A stretch of 20,293 nucleotides of DNA from an uncultured Bacillota bacterium (GCA_937967955.1 CALBUB010000007.1:1-20293), one strand, 5' to 3'. Positions 1 to 8,273 are shown, counted from the stretch's first letter. Numbers and translations are program-made. Notes: generated by a model not told the origin, from the sequence alone.

Positions 1-42
1 AAGGAGGAAAAACAATCTAATAGAAAGCATATTTTAGTCAAA

Positions 43-71
43 TTTAAATCCTATTATGCTATAATTATAAT
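43..71 (+). promoter_or_regulatory. Candidate sigma-A promoter for the 61-residue membrane protein
   Basis: TTTAAA at 43-48 and TATAAT at 66-71 are separated by 17 bp, and the start codon is at 103. A second overlapping TATAAT lies at 60-65. The -10 is perfect and the -35 matches four of six positions. The region is very AT-rich, so chance matches are possible. Confidence 0.4.
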
Positions 72-102
72 AGATTGAATATTTTGAAATAAGGAGCTTG
101 TT

Positions 103-288
103 ATGTTGTTTGGGTGCTTGACTGCTATCATTGTATTTGTCTTTTCTATTGTTTTAACCTTTGTCATATTAGTCTTTACAGGAGTTTCTATTACTGTTGG
201 CTTATTCTTCAGGCTATTAGCTAAAATATTAGTCCCTTTAATACTGATTGGACTTGGTATTAGTCTAATCACTAAAAATAGAAACTAA
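103..288 (+). CDS. Small hydrophobic membrane protein, 61 aa, unknown function
   Basis: I do not recognise a family. The protein is almost entirely hydrophobic, with two likely membrane helices at about residues 5-27 and 36-56 and a short basic, polar tail ending KNRN. The ATG follows a fair Shine-Dalgarno site (AAGGAGC, about 7 nt upstream), and a promoter-like TTTAAA-17-TATAAT lies just before it, so it is likely expressed as a single gene. It is convergent with the germination operon: its stop is only 5 bp from the stop of the C-subunit gene and no terminator separates them, so the two transcripts probably overlap at their 3' ends. It could be a small stress or envelope protein. The reading frame is supported only by its ribosome site, promoter and composition. 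Confidence 0.55.
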   Translation: MLFGCLTAIIVFVFSIVLTFVILVFTGVSITVGLFFRLLAKILVPLILIGLGISLITKNRN

Positions 289-293
289 CCCTA

Positions 294-1415
294 TTACCTA
301 GCAAGGCCTGTTCTTCTTATTTTTACATCTATATTAAACTCAATTTTCACATCTTCCATCATTTCATCCCAGTGGTCTTTAACCTTAGCCCACACTTTAG
401 GATGGAATTTGCTCATATGTTCTCCTACTCCAAATAGGGGAGCTTTTTTTTCAATTAAGTAAGCATTAACATTTACTAGTTTTTTCTTTAATTCTTCTTC
501 TATAGTTTTTTCCATAGCTGATAATACTCCAACTTCATATAGGGATTCACCATGTCGCATGCTATAACCTTGTAGATAGCCTTCCAATTTTATATCAAAT
601 TTTACAAGTATATTATTCTTTATATCTATTTTCATATCAGAGCTGGTCCCTGTAACTGCAAAGGATAGAAATTCCCCATTGTGAATTACATCTATGGTTT
701 CGGCAGCTATGTTACCATCTACTAAATTTATAATCCTTGTATCGTTTGCATCTAGCCAATCTAAAAATCTATAATTCTTAAGTATACAGCTTCCAGATAC
801 TACAAACTTATCCCCTTCTACTGCTATCCTTGGAATAAGGGTAACTCCTGCTATGTCAAAATCCTTTATCATGTCTGTTAAGCTTTTCACGATAAAGCGA
901 CCACTATATTTGTTATCCCTAACTGTAGCAAAAATTGTCCCTTCCGTTACATATTGATTTTCAATAGCCTTCTCTAAAACCTCCTTTGCATTTCCCTCTG
1001 CAGCTAGTATTCTAACCCTTTTGTTTATCTTAGTATCCCTATTTAGTTCATCTAAAACATGCCTAACCAACTCTTCATTTTTTAACACATCTTCTGAAAA
1101 TATGATAATCTTTAAATGTTTATAATAAAAGGGAAAGGGTGCCTCTCCCATAAACTCTCTTCCTGCCTGAAATATGCTACTAGAAGGCTTTGATACTATG
1201 AAATTGCTAGGGCCCTCTCCTGTATTTTTACCTATTGTATTTATATTAGGGTAGCTAAAGGTTACAATTAGCCTATCTACATCTCCCTCTGTAACCTCTT
1301 CATTTATATCTATAGCAATGGCTGTTACAAAGAGCCTTTGCTCTATTTCCTCATTGTCCCAACAGCCAGTTAAAAAGAATAAGAGTATTAATAGAAGGCT
1401 AAGAACCTTTTTCAT
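294..1415 (-). CDS. Ger(x)C family spore germination lipoprotein (receptor C subunit)
   Basis: This is the C subunit of a GerA-type nutrient germinant receptor, a lipoprotein on the outer face of the spore inner membrane. The first 18 residues are a lipoprotein signal: MKK, a run of Leu/Ile/Phe, then the lipobox LTGC with the lipidated Cys at residue 18, followed by WDNEEIEQR, which is typical of GerAC/GerBC/GerKC proteins. The rest is soluble, and 373 aa is normal for the family. It ends with the Arg/Lys-rich tail common in these proteins. The ATG overlaps the stop of the B-subunit gene by 4 nt (ATGA), which implies translational coupling. It is the last gene of a small-A-B-C operon. The germinant cannot be read from the sequence, so I give no specific symbol such as gerAC or gerKC. 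Confidence 0.93.
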   Translation of the reverse strand: MKKVLSLLLILLFFLTGCWDNEEIEQRLFVTAIAIDINEEVTEGDVDRLIVTFSYPNINTIGKNTGEGPSNFIVSKPSSSIFQAGREFMGEAPFPFYYKHLKIIIFSEDVLKNEELVRHVLDELNRDTKINKRVRILAAEGNAKEVLEKAIENQYVTEGTIFATVRDNKYSGRFIVKSLTDMIKDFDIAGVTLIPRIAVEGDKFVVSGSCILKNYRFLDWLDANDTRIINLVDGNIAAETIDVIHNGEFLSFAVTGTSSDMKIDIKNNILVKFDIKLEGYLQGYSMRHGESLYEVGVLSAMEKTIEEELKKKLVNVNAYLIEKKAPLFGVGEHMSKFHPKVWAKVKDHWDEMMEDVKIEFNIDVKIRRTGLAR

Positions 1416-2506
1416 GCCTTACTCCTCCTCTTTTTTACCCAGGCTCCAATAAACACAAAAACTGGTATGAATACTCCTGCTACTAGAGAAAAATAGCTTA
1501 TTATGTTTCCCATTATTTCATAAACTTGGATTACATTTGTAGGTAGCATTGCAATTATGTATATAATAGGGATTATAAGGAGTACGAAAAAATCATGGGA
1601 TTTAGTATCAAAAACTCTAGCTAATATCCTACTAGCATAGAATATTTCTGGCCCTAATGTGGAATAGACAACTACAACCCATAAAGCCAGTATTATACCT
1701 TCTAGATTTTCTAAGAAATAGCCAGGCAAATCTACCTGATTAGCTAAGGATACAGTAGGCCATAGTTCTCTTTTTAATTGGTCAATTCCAAATAGGGATA
1801 AGCACATTGCGAAGGCTATTATATATATTCCTGCTACAATGAGCAAACCTCTTATACTATATTTGAATACATTATCCTTATCATCTGAATAGGGATACAT
1901 CATAAATACTACTTCATAGCCTGCATAGGAAACTAGGCCTGCTAATAGGCCTTTAGGCAGCCTTTTTAAATCTGAATTAAATACTGGCAGCATATTGGTT
2001 GGGTCTGAAGCTGGTATACTTATGACTACTAGAAAGATGATTAAACCTAATAGAATAGGATAGACCATATTGGCAGTTCTAGCTAATACTTGCAGTTCAG
2101 CTCTAGATAAATAAGCTGTAGCTAATAACATGGTAAGTATAATGACTTCTATTGGGGTAATCTCCAGTAGGTAGGCTTTAACTACCTCTCCAAAAACCCT
2201 AGAAGTATAAGCTGCCAGCATTATAAAATAGACTGCCGATATTATGGCTAATATGTTAAATACTACTTTTCCATAGACTTCAATTCCTATTTTGTAAAAA
2301 CTATTATTAGGATACAGCCTATAGACCCTATCTATCAAAAACAGAATAAGTATTATTAACAAGACCCCTACTATAAGGGCTAGCCAACCATCATTATTCA
2401 ATACTAAAGCCAGTTGACTAGGTAGGGATAATATGCCTACCCCTATAGCAGTAGTAATTAGTAAGTTTTTAATCTGTTGATTAGATATAGTTTCTCTTCC
2501 TTTCAT
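1412..2506 (-). CDS. GerAB/YndE family endospore germination permease (receptor B subunit)
   Basis: This is the B subunit of the germinant receptor, an integral membrane protein of the amino acid-polyamine-organocation (APC) superfamily and the likely germinant-binding subunit. The N-terminus shows the family pattern (ETISNQQI followed by IGVGILSLPSQLA in the first helix), and about ten hydrophobic helices follow over 364 aa, the usual length. The C-terminus is short and basic (KKRRSKA). Its Shine-Dalgarno (AAGGTGAG) overlaps the stop codon of the A-subunit gene 9 nt upstream, and its own stop overlaps the C-subunit start, so A, B and C are tightly coupled. The ligand cannot be inferred. Confidence 0.93.
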   Translation of the reverse strand: MKGRETISNQQIKNLLITTAIGVGILSLPSQLALVLNNDGWLALIVGVLLIILILFLIDRVYRLYPNNSFYKIGIEVYGKVVFNILAIISAVYFIMLAAYTSRVFGEVVKAYLLEITPIEVIILTMLLATAYLSRAELQVLARTANMVYPILLGLIIFLVVISIPASDPTNMLPVFNSDLKRLPKGLLAGLVSYAGYEVVFMMYPYSDDKDNVFKYSIRGLLIVAGIYIIAFAMCLSLFGIDQLKRELWPTVSLANQVDLPGYFLENLEGIILALWVVVVYSTLGPEIFYASRILARVFDTKSHDFFVLLIIPIIYIIAMLPTNVIQVYEIMGNIISYFSLVAGVFIPVFVFIGAWVKKRRSKA

Positions 2507-2515
2507 ATTCTCACC

Positions 2516-4006
2516 TTACTTCATTCTCTTTCTATCCTTAGGGAATGTAAATTTTGGCCTATACTTAAGGTGTTGTAAAGGTGCCTTTACTAAGGTATCC
2601 TTTAAGTCCCCCTCCTTTAAGCCTAAGCCAGAGTAAGGAGCTGAAAAGGGAACGGAGAAGCTTTCCAGCCTTGCAAAATGGACCATAAGTATTATTATCC
2701 CTATCATAACTCCATAAAGGCCTAATACTGCTGCTAAAAGCATTAATATAAACCTAACTATCCTAAGAGAAGAGGCCCATTCGAAGCTGGGAATAGCAAA
2801 GAAAGAAATAGTAGTTATAGCAGTTATTATTATCTTTAAAGGGCTAACTATCCCAGCTTCTACAGCAGCCTGACCGATTATAATACCTCCAACTATACCT
2901 ATAGTAGTACCTACCGGCCCTGCTATTCTGGTACCAGACTCCCTTAGAATTTCAATAGTAGTTTCCATTAAAAAAGCTTCTACCACTGCCGGGAAGGGCA
3001 CATTTACCCTACTGGCAGCTAGATACAGGGTAAAGGGTGTTGGTATCAGCCCTGGATGGTAGGCTGTAAAAGATATATATAAGGCAGGAGATGTGGTAGT
3101 AAGTATGGCAGATAATATCCTAATAAATCGTATTAAAGTTCCTATAAGCCAGCGGGTATAATAGTCCTCTGTAGATTGAAATAGGGTACCTATTGTTGCA
3201 GGAACTATCAAAACAAAAGGAGTGTTATCTACAATTATTACAACCCTGCCTTCATAAAGGGAGCCGGCAGCTGCATCAGGACGTTCTGTGTTTTCTATTT
3301 GAGAAAAAGGAGATAGATAGTTATCTTCAATTAGTACTTCTAAGTCTGTACTGCCTGATATGGCATCTATATCAATTCTTTGAATCCTATTTATAACTTC
3401 ATTTACTATTTGTTCATTGGCAATATCTTCAATATATACAACTGCCACGTCTGTTTTAGATCTTCTTCCCACCTGCATAGACTTTACTTTTAGCTTAGGA
3501 TCCTTTATATGTCTTCTTAATAAAGCTGTATTAAACCTTAATGTTTCTACAAAACCATCCCTAGGTCCCCTGACTACTGTTTCAGCCTGAGGCTCCTGTA
3601 CCCCTCTTGTAGGCCAACCTCTTGTAGATAGTAAAAGAGCTGCATCTGAACCATCTATTAATAGAACAGTTTCACCAGATAAAATCATCTCCACTAGCTT
3701 TTCAAAATTGCTTTCCTCTTTTACATCGTGGACTGCAATATATTCTTTTGATATCTTCTCCGATAAAGAATCTTTATAGGAGCTTAAATCAGCTTGGTCT
3801 AATTCAGTTTCCTCAAATAAAACCTCAATAGCATAATCGCTTATTACTGTCTTATCTACCAAACCATCTATGAATATAAAGCAGGCATCTTTTTTGTTCT
3901 TCTTCCCTATTTGTATATTTCTAAAAACCACATCATCAGCATCTTTAAATAGCTCTTTAAACCTTTGGATATTTACCTTTATATCCTTTGAAATCTTATC
4001 TGTCAT
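2516..4006 (-). CDS. GerA family spore germination protein (receptor A subunit)
   Basis: This is the A subunit of the germinant receptor in the spore inner membrane. Family GerA-type proteins have a large soluble N-terminal half and a membrane half; recent work on B. subtilis GerA describes this subunit as forming the ion channel. Visible family motifs are GPRDGFVET (about residues 147-155), QVGRRSKTDV (about 178-187), SQIENTERPD (about 235-244) and EGRVVIIVDNTPFVLIVPAT (about 252-271). From about residue 285 there are five or so hydrophobic helices, then the conserved soluble tail with FSAPYSGLGL near the C-terminus. The length of 496 aa is normal. The ATG has a GGAGGAT ribosome site that overlaps the stop of the upstream small gene, placing all four genes in one operon. 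The gene is intact. Confidence 0.95.
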   Translation of the reverse strand: MTDKISKDIKVNIQRFKELFKDADDVVFRNIQIGKKNKKDACFIFIDGLVDKTVISDYAIEVLFEETELDQADLSSYKDSLSEKISKEYIAVHDVKEESNFEKLVEMILSGETVLLIDGSDAALLLSTRGWPTRGVQEPQAETVVRGPRDGFVETLRFNTALLRRHIKDPKLKVKSMQVGRRSKTDVAVVYIEDIANEQIVNEVINRIQRIDIDAISGSTDLEVLIEDNYLSPFSQIENTERPDAAAGSLYEGRVVIIVDNTPFVLIVPATIGTLFQSTEDYYTRWLIGTLIRFIRILSAILTTTSPALYISFTAYHPGLIPTPFTLYLAASRVNVPFPAVVEAFLMETTIEILRESGTRIAGPVGTTIGIVGGIIIGQAAVEAGIVSPLKIIITAITTISFFAIPSFEWASSLRIVRFILMLLAAVLGLYGVMIGIIILMVHFARLESFSVPFSAPYSGLGLKEGDLKDTLVKAPLQHLKYRPKFTFPKDRKRMK

Positions 4007-4016
4007 CCATATCCTC

Positions 4017-4232
4017 CTATCCTATTCTTAAGAGAATAAACAGTATTATTCCCAATGTTATGTAAAAGTAGGATATGGCCCTTATTATCTTGTATTCTTT
4101 CACACTGTTTTGGGCCCTATATCTTCTACCATCATATATTAAGGAGAATAAGGCTATGGCTATAAGAATAAGAACTGTTCCCACATTATATTTTTCCTGA
4201 ATTAGTTGTAAATAGGCATACAAAAAACCCAC
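4017..4232 (-). CDS. Small two-helix membrane protein, candidate D-type accessory subunit of the germinant receptor
   Basis: A 71-residue protein with two predicted membrane helices, at about residues 16-34 and 52-69, joined by a basic loop with YDGRRYRAQNSVKEYK. It is the first gene of the germination operon; its stop overlaps the ribosome site of the A-subunit gene. Small two-helix 'D subunits' of similar size are known beside some Bacillus germinant receptors, where they modulate receptor activity. I infer, from size, topology and position only, that this is an equivalent; I cannot show homology. The start is unusual: GTG directly after a GCAGGGG run, with codons 2-4 made from the U-tract of the upstream terminator. 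TTG at codon 4 is an alternative, and no ATG is available in frame. Confidence 0.6.
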   Translation of the reverse strand: MGFLYAYLQLIQEKYNVGTVLILIAIALFSLIYDGRRYRAQNSVKEYKIIRAISYFYITLGIILFILLRIG

Positions 4233-4273
4233 CCCCTGCTACTTATTTATAGTAAGCAGAAAGTGGGTTTTTT
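4222..4273 (-). terminator. Intrinsic terminator after ispE, overlapping the start of the germination operon
   Basis: On the minus strand, ACCCAC (4268-4263) pairs with GTGGGT (4232-4227), and the inner parts CTGCT and AGCAG also pair, giving a long interrupted stem followed by six T (4227-4222). On the plus strand the same hairpin is followed by six T (4268-4273), so it could act in both directions. It begins 8 nt after the ispE stop, and its 3' arm and U-tract form the GTG GGT TTT TTG start of the next gene. Confidence 0.8.
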
Positions 4274-4277
4274 ATAC
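4250..4277 (-). promoter_or_regulatory. Possible sigma-G-like promoter inside the ispE terminator
   Basis: Minus strand: GTATA (4277-4273) fits the forespore -35 pattern, and CTTACTA (4256-4250) fits the CATnnTA -10 except at one position. The spacer is 16 bp, one or two shorter than usual. Germinant receptor operons are normally sigma-G dependent, and there is no other space for a promoter before the first gene. A transcript starting here would lack the 5' arm of the terminator. The match alone is weak. Confidence 0.25.
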
Positions 4278-4281
4278 ACAT

Positions 4282-5136
4282 TTATATAGTTTTAGTTATA
4301 AATACTTTTTCTACTTTCCTTTCCAAAAATTCTTTACACCTTAAAAGTTTTTCTTCATCAGCAAATATTCCAAACACAGTAGGGCCACTACCACTCATAA
4401 GGCTGCCTAAGGCTCCATGCTCTATCATGGCTTTTTTTACATCTGCTATTATTGGATAATCCCTTATGACTACACTCTCCATTATATTGGCCATATTTTC
4501 TGCTACCTTTTTTAAATCGTCTTCTTCTATGTATTCTACTATTTTACCTACATCTATCCTTTTATCCCTATTCTTTAAATCTAAATTTTTATATACGTAG
4601 GCAGTAGATACTTGTTCGCCTATATTAGCAAGAAGGATTAATTTATTGGAAAAGCTTTTAATCTTTTTAAGCTTCTCCCCTATTCCTCTTGCGTGGGCTG
4701 TCCCTCCCAATATACAGAAAGGAACATCGGCACCAATTTCCAAGCCTATTTCCATAAGGCTTTTTTCTGATAAGTTTAAATTCCACAATATATTCAAGCC
4801 TTTAAGGACTGCTGCTGCATTTGTACTACCTCCAGCTAGGCCTGCTGCCACTGGAATGTTTTTTTCTATGGTTATATGGATTCCTCTTCTAACATTAGTC
4901 TTTTCAACTAGCTTTTCCCAAGCCTTGTAGGCTAAGTTTGTTTCATCTAAAGGAACATCCTTATTATCACATTCTATTATAGGCCTATACCCTTCAATAT
5001 TTTTTAAAGTGATAGTATCCTTTAAAGCAATCTGTTGCATTATTGTGTCTATCTCATGGTATCCATCATTTCTTGGATACAGTACATCTAAGGCTAAATT
5101 TATCTTCCCATATGCATCTATAACTACCTCATCCAT
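4282..5136 (-). CDS. ispE: 4-diphosphocytidyl-2-C-methyl-D-erythritol kinase
   Basis: This cytosolic GHMP-superfamily kinase phosphorylates the 2-hydroxyl of 4-diphosphocytidyl-2-C-methylerythritol, the fourth step of the non-mevalonate (MEP) isoprenoid pathway. The N-terminal AYGKINLALDV (residues 8-18) holds the conserved Lys11; the ATP-binding glycine-rich motif is PVAAGLAGGSTNAAA (95-109); GADVPFC (135-141) carries the catalytic Asp; and the C-terminal GHMP motif GSLMSGSGPTVFG is present. The length of 284 aa is normal. The ATG has a GGAGAT ribosome site. It is preceded by its own TATAAT and followed by a strong terminator, so it is probably monocistronic despite lying between spore genes on the same strand. 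Confidence 0.96.
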   Translation of the reverse strand: MDEVVIDAYGKINLALDVLYPRNDGYHEIDTIMQQIALKDTITLKNIEGYRPIIECDNKDVPLDETNLAYKAWEKLVEKTNVRRGIHITIEKNIPVAAGLAGGSTNAAAVLKGLNILWNLNLSEKSLMEIGLEIGADVPFCILGGTAHARGIGEKLKKIKSFSNKLILLANIGEQVSTAYVYKNLDLKNRDKRIDVGKIVEYIEEDDLKKVAENMANIMESVVIRDYPIIADVKKAMIEHGALGSLMSGSGPTVFGIFADEEKLLRCKEFLERKVEKVFITKTI

Positions 5137-5172
5137 AAGTTATATATCTCCTTTTACTAAATTGACGGATAT

Positions 5173-5178
5173 ATTATA
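5173..5178 (-). promoter_or_regulatory. Candidate -10 box for ispE
   Basis: A perfect TATAAT on the minus strand, 36 bp upstream of the ispE start. No good -35 sits at 16-18 bp. An inverted repeat, ATCATA (5178-5183) and TATGAT (5194-5199), covers the place where the -35 would be and could be an operator or chance. Confidence 0.35.
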
Positions 5179-5200
5179 TCATAAAATTGAAAATATGATG

Positions 5201-6742
5201 TTAGAAATCTATATCCACCTTCTTTTCTATTATTATTTTTTCTCCTGGCATCAAACTAGAAGGATTGATTATATTGTTAGATTCTATTATCTCTTCCATA
5301 GTAGTGTTATATCTCTTTGCTATATCCCATAGCTGATCATCTTTTTGTACCATATATACTATTATACTGGGTCTATTCTTTTTGTCTATTAGCTCTCCTG
5401 TTTCCTCTATATTGTTTACTACCTTGATCTTTCTTTCTCTATTTACAGATACCCTATTCTTAATTGTGGCATCGATTAATAACACATCGTCCCTTAAGGC
5501 ATATCTTATGCTCTCTAAGGCTGCTTCTGTATCTATAACTACATCTTTACCCAAATCATCGGCATTTATATAGAATTTGAAGGGTATTTCTTCCTTATAG
5601 GTAGTAATTTTATCATCTATCTTATCCATATAATATACGGTTATAGGAAGGAGGCCTTCTACAACTATCTTATCATCTACATACTGACTGTCAATTACCT
5701 TGGGACTTCCTTCTATTGCATATATCTCCTTAAACTCCTTATAGCTAATCTCCCTGGATACTTCTTCTTTATTTACAATCTCCTTAATATTTTCTATCAC
5801 TTTTATCTCATCTAACTGTAAGTTTAACTTTTCTTCAGTAGAATAAGCATCTACAATTACTTCCTTTTCTTTTTGGTTGTATAATTTGGCTGAGATTCTC
5901 ACCTTAGCTTCCAGATCTAATATCTTAGACTGGCCTTCTAAATTTTCCCTTACCTCATATTCTCCACTTATTACTTCCATCTTCAATTGGCATTTAGAAT
6001 CGTACTCAATATTTTCTGCATCCATAAAATGGGTAAATGGAATTTCCCTTTTAGTAGAATTTATCTTATTTCCTCCAAAGTAAATTATAGAACATTCTAA
6101 TACTCCAGATACTATTATTCTATCGCTAGATATGTTTACTTCCTTTTCATAGGGGTGGATATCTACCTTTAATACTTCCTCAATTGGAGGCTGGTCATCC
6201 TCTACTTCAAAGGCTTCCTTGATTAAAGCATAGGATTCTTCTCTGCTAATTATATCGTTATATTGGATTTTTTCTTTTAATAGCTGTAGATTTGACTTTT
6301 CTGTAATCTCTTGGATTATCTCTACAGTATTTGCCTTTTCTACTTTAGCTGATAAGCTAATAAGGGCCTGTAGAGAAACTTTTCTTTCATCTACTAAATC
6401 GTATTCTATAAATTCCACATTTGGCTTTATATCTACTGCCATAGATTCATCAAGGCCATCTATAAATATTTCCTCTTTAAAGTCCTTATTGTCTTCCAAT
6501 GAATATATGTTCAATTCTTCCTCAGTAGATTTATAAACCACTTTAAATTTTACTAAACCATTTATGAGTATTTTGTCCTGGATGACTTTAGTACTTAAAA
6601 TTTCAACTTTTCCATCTGCCCAGAGAATGTTTTCTATATCAGGTTTTGTCTGATCCACATATATTTCAGTTTCAACCATTGGTTCTGCTTCTTCATAGCC
6701 TATTGGCTCTTCAACCTTGAGAGTATCCTTTACTATTTCCAT
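5201..6742 (-). CDS. sipL: SipL-type spore coat morphogenetic protein (DUF3794 repeats plus C-terminal LysM)
   Basis: The 513-residue protein has three DUF3794-like beta-rich units, each opening with a pattern like 'VIQDKILINGLVKFKVVY': about residues 45-110, 195-280 and 345-430. A LysM domain closes it (about 460-510: YMVQKDDQLWDIAKRYNTT, then IINPSSLMPGEKIII). This is the architecture of SipL, the clostridial mother-cell protein that binds SpoIVA through its LysM domain and anchors the coat around the forespore. There is no signal peptide or membrane helix, as expected for a mother-cell cytosolic protein. The start has a GGGGGG ribosome site. It is composed largely of acidic and lysine-rich segments. 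Other DUF3794-LysM proteins exist, so the assignment rests on architecture; a sigma-E-like promoter upstream is compatible. Confidence 0.85.
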   Translation of the reverse strand: MEIVKDTLKVEEPIGYEEAEPMVETEIYVDQTKPDIENILWADGKVEILSTKVIQDKILINGLVKFKVVYKSTEEELNIYSLEDNKDFKEEIFIDGLDESMAVDIKPNVEFIEYDLVDERKVSLQALISLSAKVEKANTVEIIQEITEKSNLQLLKEKIQYNDIISREESYALIKEAFEVEDDQPPIEEVLKVDIHPYEKEVNISSDRIIVSGVLECSIIYFGGNKINSTKREIPFTHFMDAENIEYDSKCQLKMEVISGEYEVRENLEGQSKILDLEAKVRISAKLYNQKEKEVIVDAYSTEEKLNLQLDEIKVIENIKEIVNKEEVSREISYKEFKEIYAIEGSPKVIDSQYVDDKIVVEGLLPITVYYMDKIDDKITTYKEEIPFKFYINADDLGKDVVIDTEAALESIRYALRDDVLLIDATIKNRVSVNRERKIKVVNNIEETGELIDKKNRPSIIVYMVQKDDQLWDIAKRYNTTMEEIIESNNIINPSSLMPGEKIIIEKKVDIDF

Positions 6743-6755
6743 CTCAATCCCCCCA

Positions 6756-6786
6756 ATTATACACTTTACATCCTATAGAAAAATAT
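6756..6786 (-). promoter_or_regulatory. Possible sigma-E-like promoter for sipL
   Basis: Minus strand: ATATTTTT (6786-6779) resembles the mother-cell sigma-E -35, and TGTATAAT (6763-6756) matches five of eight positions of CATACAnT, with a 15-bp spacer. The TATAAT inside it could equally be a sigma-A -10. Supported mainly by the expected regulation of sipL. Confidence 0.3.
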
Positions 6787-6842
6787 ATGTTTAGGTGTCC
6801 AAAAAAATGATTAAATTTTTATAAGTTATTTTCACAAAATTA

Positions 6843-6871
6843 TTGACACTGGAATAAATTATTAATATTAT
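6843..6871 (+). promoter_or_regulatory. Sigma-A promoter of speD-speE
   Basis: TTGACA (6843-6848), a 17-bp spacer, and TATTAT (6866-6871). The -35 is perfect and the -10 is one mismatch from consensus. The predicted start near 6878 leaves an untranslated leader of about 118 nt before speD. Confidence 0.7.
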
Positions 6872-6884
6872 ATTATTGCTACTT

Positions 6885-6903
6885 AGTTTATCAATTATAA
6901 ACT
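6885..6903 (+). promoter_or_regulatory. Hairpin at the 5' end of the speD leader
   Basis: AGTTTAT (6885-6891) and ATAAACT (6897-6903) form a perfect 7-bp stem with a 5-nt loop, starting a few bases after the predicted transcription start. It could stabilise the mRNA. I recognise no riboswitch class in the 118-nt leader. Confidence 0.35.
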
Positions 6904-6996
6904 TTAGGTTTATTATTATTAAATATTTTCAACCTTCTAACTTTAAATGGCTAAATATACCTGCCCATATAAAATACCCATAAGGAGGCTGGTAAA

Positions 6997-7413
6997 ATGG
7001 AAGATAGAAGATTAGGAAGACACATCCTAGCTGAATTTTACAACTGTAATGTAGACATACTAAAGGATACAGCAGCAATCGAAAAATACATGGTAGAAGC
7101 AGCAGAAAAAGCAAAGGCTACAGTGGTTAAATCGGTATTTCACACCTTTAATCCCTATGGAGTCAGTGGAGTCGTAGTCATTCAAGAATCCCATCTAGCT
7201 ATCCATACCTGGCCTGAATATGGTTATGCAGCCATAGATCTATTTACTTGCGGGGAAGAAGTAAATCCTTGGGTTGCCTTCGAGTATTTAAAGGAAAAAT
7301 TGAAGGCGGAAAAGACTGAAACTATGGAAATAGACAGGGGAGATGTAGAAAAAATTAAAGCCTATTCCTACAATAAGTATGATAAGGTTGTGTATAAACA
7401 AAAAATAGTATAG
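6997..7413 (+). CDS. speD: S-adenosylmethionine decarboxylase proenzyme (class 1B, prokaryotic)
   Basis: It makes decarboxylated S-adenosylmethionine, the aminopropyl donor for spermidine. The 138-residue proenzyme cleaves itself between Glu64 and Ser65 in QESHLAIHTWPEYGYAAID, turning Ser65 into the pyruvoyl group. His70 and Cys85 (in LFTCGEE) match the processing and catalytic His and Cys of the Thermotoga/Bacillus-type enzyme (Ser63, His68 and Cys83 there). The start follows AAGGAGG with normal spacing. It is first in a two-gene operon; the speE ribosome site overlaps its stop codon. No arginine, ornithine or agmatine enzyme is present in the window, so putrescine must come from elsewhere or from uptake. 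Confidence 0.97.
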   Translation: MEDRRLGRHILAEFYNCNVDILKDTAAIEKYMVEAAEKAKATVVKSVFHTFNPYGVSGVVVIQESHLAIHTWPEYGYAAIDLFTCGEEVNPWVAFEYLKEKLKAEKTETMEIDRGDVEKIKAYSYNKYDKVVYKQKIV

Positions 7414-7424
7414 GAGGGGTATTA

Positions 7425-8273
7425 ATGGAATTGTGGTTTACCGAGATGCACAATGAGTATAGTAAGTTTTCCTTTAAGGTAAAGGAACACCTATGTTCTA
7501 TAAAAAGCCCCTTTCAACAGATAGATGTTCTAGATACTTATGAATACGGTAAAGTTTTAGTTATAGATGGTTTTGTAATGTTAACTGAAAAGGATGAATT
7601 CGTATATCATGAGATGATAGTCCACACTCCCATGGCTGTAAATTTAAATGCCAAAAATGTACTGGTAATAGGGGCTGGGGATGGAGGAACCTTAAGGGAG
7701 CTTATAAGGTATAAGACTATAGAAAATATTGATTTTGTTGAAATAGATGAAAAAGTAGTAGAAGTTTCTAAAAAATACCTTCCCTTTGTAAACAGTGGTT
7801 TTGACGACCATAGAATTAATACTTATTTTGAAGATGGGGTTGAATTTGTAAAAGATAAAAAGAATGTCTACGACCTTATAATTATAGATTCTACAGATCC
7901 TATAGGTCCAGGAGAGGGCCTTTTCACTAAAGAATTCTATTCCAATTGTTACAATGCTTTAACTGAAGAGGGAATTTTAGTAAACCAGTGTGAGTCAGTA
8001 TATTTTGAAGGGGATAGAAGGGAGTTTAAGAGGGCTATAGAAAAATTAAAAGATATATTCCCTATAGCAACAGCTTACCAAGCTAATATTCCTACTTATC
8101 CTTCTGGCCACTGGCTGTTTGGATATGCATCTAAAAAATACGACCCTTTAAAAGACCATAAGACTGAAGAATGGAAAAAACTTGAGTTAAAGACAAGATA
8201 TTATAATGAAAGGGTTCATAAGGGAGCCTTCTATTTGCCAAACTACATACTGGAGGTAATGGAAGAGGATTAG
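7425..8273 (+). CDS. speE: Spermidine synthase (polyamine aminopropyltransferase)
   Basis: It transfers the aminopropyl group from decarboxylated S-adenosylmethionine to putrescine, giving spermidine and methylthioadenosine. The methyltransferase-like fold is clear: an N-terminal beta domain with DEFVYHEMIVH (58-67), the nucleotide-binding loop VIGAGDGGTLRE (81-92; usually GGGDGG, here GAGDGG), the acidic VEIDEKVVE (105-113) and the active-site DSTDPIGP (155-162). The SGHWLFGYAS motif near residue 228 is also typical. The length of 282 aa is normal. The ribosome site AGGAGGGG overlaps the speD stop, so speD and speE are co-transcribed and probably coupled. Confidence 0.97.
   Translation: MELWFTEMHNEYSKFSFKVKEHLCSIKSPFQQIDVLDTYEYGKVLVIDGFVMLTEKDEFVYHEMIVHTPMAVNLNAKNVLVIGAGDGGTLRELIRYKTIENIDFVEIDEKVVEVSKKYLPFVNSGFDDHRINTYFEDGVEFVKDKKNVYDLIIIDSTDPIGPGEGLFTKEFYSNCYNALTEEGILVNQCESVYFEGDRREFKRAIEKLKDIFPIATAYQANIPTYPSGHWLFGYASKKYDPLKDHKTEEWKKLELKTRYYNERVHKGAFYLPNYILEVMEED

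Noticed and set aside
1..16. AAGGAGG at the window start as a ribosome site
   Set aside because: No start codon with an open frame follows it; the nearest gene at 103 has its own site. It may belong to features outside the window or be chance.
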